From contig CAWJXS010000003.1 in the NCBI GenBank assembly GCA_963846885.1, positions 248,001 to 312,000 of the forward strand: 64,000 bases of DNA, read 5' to 3'. Below are positions 61,462 to 64,000 of the stretch, piece by piece (position 1 is the stretch's first letter; the number at the start of each line of letters is the position of its first letter). Position numbers and translations under genes: made by a program. The DNA comes from RPQJ01 sp963846885. GTDB taxonomy: Bacteria; Pseudomonadota; Gammaproteobacteria; Steroidobacterales; Steroidobacteraceae. The notes beneath the pieces were generated by a model that was not told the DNA's origin, made no database searches, and was given only the letters and a program-made list of their open reading frames with translations.

Positions 61462-62769
61462 TTGAAATATAAGCAGTTTTTCGGCGCAGCCGTGCTGTTG
61501 CTCGCCGCCGTGGGCACCGCCGGCGCCCAGACCAAGGACCTGAGTTCCAGCGGCGTCCTGCTTGACCGGGTCGCGGCCGTGGTCAATGACGGTATCGTCC
61601 TCCGCAGCGACGTCGAGCAGCAGCTCGACACGATCAGCGACCGCCTGCAGAAGTCGGGCCAGCAGCTGCCGCCACGCAACGTGCTGCGCCAGCAGGTGCT
61701 CGAGCGGCTGGTGCTGCAGGAGCTGCAGATGCAGCGTGCAGAACGCCTGGGGCTCAAGGTCTCCGACGAGATGATCAACAATGCGCTCACCGACGTGGCG
61801 CGCCGCAACAACATCAAGTTCAGCGACCTGCCTGCGGCACTCGAGGCGCAGGGCATCAATTACCGCGACTATCGCGACGAAGTCCGGCGCGACATGGTGC
61901 TGCAGGGCCTGCGCCAGCGCGACGTGATCGCACGCGTCTACGTGTCGCCGCGCGAAGTCGACCAGTGCATCGCCAAGCGCAAGGCCTCGCCCACCGCCGA
62001 CAACGAATACAACCTCGCCCACATCCTGATCGCGATCCCGAGCGCGGCCACCGAAAAGCAGATCGCCGAGCGCACGTCGCGGGCGCAGGCGGTGTACGAG
62101 CGCGCGTCCCGCAACGAGGACTTCGGCCAGCTCGCCATCACCTACTCCGAGTCGGGCACGGCCCTCGAGGGCGGCGCCCTCGGCTGGCGCAAGGCGGGAC
62201 AACTGCCCTCGTTCGTGGCCGACATCATTCCCACGCTCAAGGCGGGCGAGGTCACGCAGCCGATCCGCACGCCGAGCGGCCTGCACATCTTCAAGGTGCT
62301 CGAGATCCGCGGCGGCCAGGCGCCGGCGCTGGTATCGCAGGTGCACGCGCGCCACATCCTCATGAAGCCCACGGAAGTGATGGACGACGAGACAGTGCGC
62401 CAGAAGCTGTCGCAGATCCGCGAGCGCGTGCTGAAGGGCGAAAGCTTCGAAGCCGTCGCGTCGGTGACGTCCGAAGACCCCGGTTCGGCGGCCAGTGGCG
62501 GTGACCTGGGCTGGGCGGGCCCCGGCACGTTCGTGCCCGAGTTCGAGAAGCAGCTGGACGCGTTGAAAGACAACGAGATCAGCCAGCCGTTCCGCACGCA
62601 GTTCGGCTGGCACATCATCCAGCTGCTCGGCCGGCGCACTTACGACGCCAGCGAGGACAATACGCGCAACCGCTGCGTGAGCCAGCTGCGCGAGGCCCGG
62701 GCCGACGAAGAAACGGAAATCTGGCTGCGCCGGCTGCGCGACGAAGCGTTCGTCGAATACCGGATGTGA
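61462..62769 (+). CDS. surA: Periplasmic chaperone and peptidyl-prolyl isomerase SurA
   Basis: 435 residues from a TTG at 61462, 7 bases after lptD, which gives a clean signal peptide (KYKQFFGAAVLLLAAVGTAGAQ). N-terminal chaperone domain (LDRVAAVVNDGIVLRSDV), two parvulin domains (AHILIAIP to LHIFKVLEIR; HARHILMKP to FGWHIIQLLG) and a C-terminal helix. It folds outer-membrane proteins including LptD. An ATG upstream at 61375 would lie within lptD and is less likely. Confidence 0.97.
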   Translation: MKYKQFFGAAVLLLAAVGTAGAQTKDLSSSGVLLDRVAAVVNDGIVLRSDVEQQLDTISDRLQKSGQQLPPRNVLRQQVLERLVLQELQMQRAERLGLKVSDEMINNALTDVARRNNIKFSDLPAALEAQGINYRDYRDEVRRDMVLQGLRQRDVIARVYVSPREVDQCIAKRKASPTADNEYNLAHILIAIPSAATEKQIAERTSRAQAVYERASRNEDFGQLAITYSESGTALEGGALGWRKAGQLPSFVADIIPTLKAGEVTQPIRTPSGLHIFKVLEIRGGQAPALVSQVHARHILMKPTEVMDDETVRQKLSQIRERVLKGESFEAVASVTSEDPGSAASGGDLGWAGPGTFVPEFEKQLDALKDNEISQPFRTQFGWHIIQLLGRRTYDASEDNTRNRCVSQLREARADEETEIWLRRLRDEAFVEYRM

Positions 62770-63791
62770 GCGTCGCAGGCCGGGGGCGCCGCAGCACGGC
62801 GCTCAGAACCGTCGCCGTCACGACCGGCGAGCCGGCAGGCGTCGGGCCCGATCTCTGCACCGAGCTGCTCGATTCAGTGCCGCGTGGCTGCCGCGTGGTG
62901 CTGGTCGGCGACCGCTCACTCTTCGGCCGCGCACGCGCGAAGCGCGCCGCCAAGCTCGATCTTCCGGATTTCGACGCCGTCAGCCGCCCGCGCCCGGGTG
63001 TCGAACTGCTGCACGTGCCGCTCGCTGCACCTGCGCAACCCGGCGTGCTCGACGTCGCCAATGCGCCCTACGTGCTCGAGACTCTCGACGTTGCACTCGG
63101 CGGCTGTGCCGCGGGCGCCTTCCAGGCGATCGTGACGGCGCCGGTGCAGAAGTCGATCATGAACGAGGCCGGGATTCCGTTCACGGGCCACACCGAATAC
63201 CTGGCCAAGCAGACGGGCGCGCAACTGCCCGTGATGCTGCTTGTTGGAGGTGGCCTGCGCGTGGCGCTCGCCACCACCCACCTGCCCTTGCGCAAGGTCA
63301 GCGCCGCGCTCACGCCTGCTCGCCTCGAAGCCGTGCTGCGCATCGTCGAGGCTGACCTGGGCACGAAGTTCGGCGTGCGCAATCCGCGCATCCTGGTGCT
63401 TGGACTGAATCCGCACGCGGGCGAAGGCGGCCACCTGGGCCGTGAAGAAATCGACGTGATGAACCCGGTGCTGGAGCAGCTGCGCCGCGAAGGGATCGAT
63501 CTCGTCGGCCCCGTACCCGCAGACACGGCGTTCGTGCCGCACCGGCTCAAGGGCGTCGACGCCGTCGTCGCGATGTACCACGACCAGGGCCTGCCCGTGC
63601 TCAAGCACGCGAGTTTCGGCCACGCCGTCAACGTGACGCTGGGCCTGCCGATCGTGCGCACGTCGGTCGATCACGGCACGGCGCTCGACCTCGCCGGCAC
63701 GCGCAAGGCCGACCCGGGCAGCCTGCAGGCGGCGCTCGCGCTCGCGCTCGAATTGAGCCGGCGCAATCAGCGCGGGAATTCACAGTGGTGA
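62766..63791 (+). CDS. pdxA: 4-hydroxythreonine-4-phosphate dehydrogenase
   Basis: 341 residues from a GTG at 62766 overlapping the surA stop by 4 bases. PdxA metal histidines are in FTGHTEYLA, GLNPHAGEGG and MYHDQGLPVLKH; TTGEPAGVGPDL is the N-terminal signature. It oxidises 4-phospho-hydroxythreonine in pyridoxal phosphate synthesis. Ends with a GTGA overlap into rsmA. Confidence 0.97.
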   Translation: MSVAGRGRRSTALRTVAVTTGEPAGVGPDLCTELLDSVPRGCRVVLVGDRSLFGRARAKRAAKLDLPDFDAVSRPRPGVELLHVPLAAPAQPGVLDVANAPYVLETLDVALGGCAAGAFQAIVTAPVQKSIMNEAGIPFTGHTEYLAKQTGAQLPVMLLVGGGLRVALATTHLPLRKVSAALTPARLEAVLRIVEADLGTKFGVRNPRILVLGLNPHAGEGGHLGREEIDVMNPVLEQLRREGIDLVGPVPADTAFVPHRLKGVDAVVAMYHDQGLPVLKHASFGHAVNVTLGLPIVRTSVDHGTALDLAGTRKADPGSLQAALALALELSRRNQRGNSQW

Positions 63792-64000
63792 AAGCCGGTT
63801 ACGCCAAGAAGCGCTACGGGCAGCACTTCCTGCACGACCCCGGCACCATCAGCCGCATCGTGCATGCCATCGATCCCCGCCCCGGCGACCGCATCGTCGA
63901 GATCGGCCCGGGCCGCGGCGCGATCACTGCGCCCGTGCTGGCGCTGGCGGGTGCCATCGACGTGGTCGAAATCGATCCCGACGTCATTCCGACGCTGCAG
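63788..64000 (+). CDS. rsmA: 16S rRNA dimethyladenosine transferase (KsgA), N-terminal fragment
   Basis: 71 codons before the right edge. KRYGQHFLHDP and the SAM loop VEIGPGRGAIT identify RsmA/KsgA, which dimethylates two adenosines near the 3' end of 16S rRNA. GTG start at 63788 overlaps pdxA by 4 bases. lptD-surA-pdxA-rsmA is the usual order. The end lies outside the window. Confidence 0.96.
   Translation, partial: MKAGYAKKRYGQHFLHDPGTISRIVHAIDPRPGDRIVEIGPGRGAITAPVLALAGAIDVVEIDPDVIPTLQ

Overview
The window is a contiguous piece of a high-GC gammaproteobacterial chromosome. Signs of this class are the block lolB-ispE-tRNA-Gln-prs-rplY-pth-ychF facing hemA-prfA-prmC, gatCAB divergent from mreBCD-mrdA-rodA-mltB-dacA, and lptD-surA-pdxA-rsmA divergent from amgK-murU. 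Gene content (TorF-type porin, DUF1254 proteins, class I fumarase, AmgK/MurU cell-wall recycling) fits Xanthomonadales, Nevskiales or Steroidobacteraceae relatives; the genus cannot be fixed from this sequence. I see no phage, insertion sequence, integrase, CRISPR array or defence system.

Layout. 1-4.3 kb is an accessory patch: an XRE regulator cut by the window edge, a class III aminotransferase, a truncated Kelch protein facing a truncated ORF, a 667-base gene-poor stretch, CsbD and a membrane-anchored unknown. 4.3-12 kb holds a porin, a cupin plus a second PRPP-synthetase-like gene, an HPF-type ribosome factor, an APH/P-loop kinase fusion, a frameshifted DAACS symporter, and a glutamine-amidotransferase-like gene behind a near-perfect sigma-54 promoter. 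12-17.3 kb holds a lipoprotein, an AlkA-like glycosylase, a PAS histidine kinase with an indel, tRNA-Met and a secreted protein gene broken by several frameshifts. 17.3-29 kb is housekeeping: translation, haem, isoprenoid, lipoprotein sorting and peptidoglycan. 29-38.6 kb is more metabolic: flavin monooxygenase, M28 peptidase, a tandem DUF1254 pair with a divergent LysR, and an amidohydrolase. 38.6-45.6 kb has metF, hslO, class I fumarase (with an indel) and gatCAB. 45.7-55 kb is the elongasome and peptidoglycan operon. 55-64 kb has lipA-lipB, a repeat cluster, murU-amgK and the lptD-surA-pdxA-rsmA operon.

Three points are less ordinary. First, a family of palindromic repeats (about 11.85 kb, 56.8-57.0 kb, 57.1 kb) keeps a nearly invariant 28-base centre while its flanking arms differ between copies yet stay self-complementary. 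Second, a long inverted repeat and a G-quadruplex-type tract lie between prs and rplY. Third, a sigma-54 promoter drives an uncharacterised protein with amidotransferase-like motifs placed unusually far apart. Four genes carry indels; one of them (fumarase) should be essential, so assembly error is a serious alternative to gene decay.
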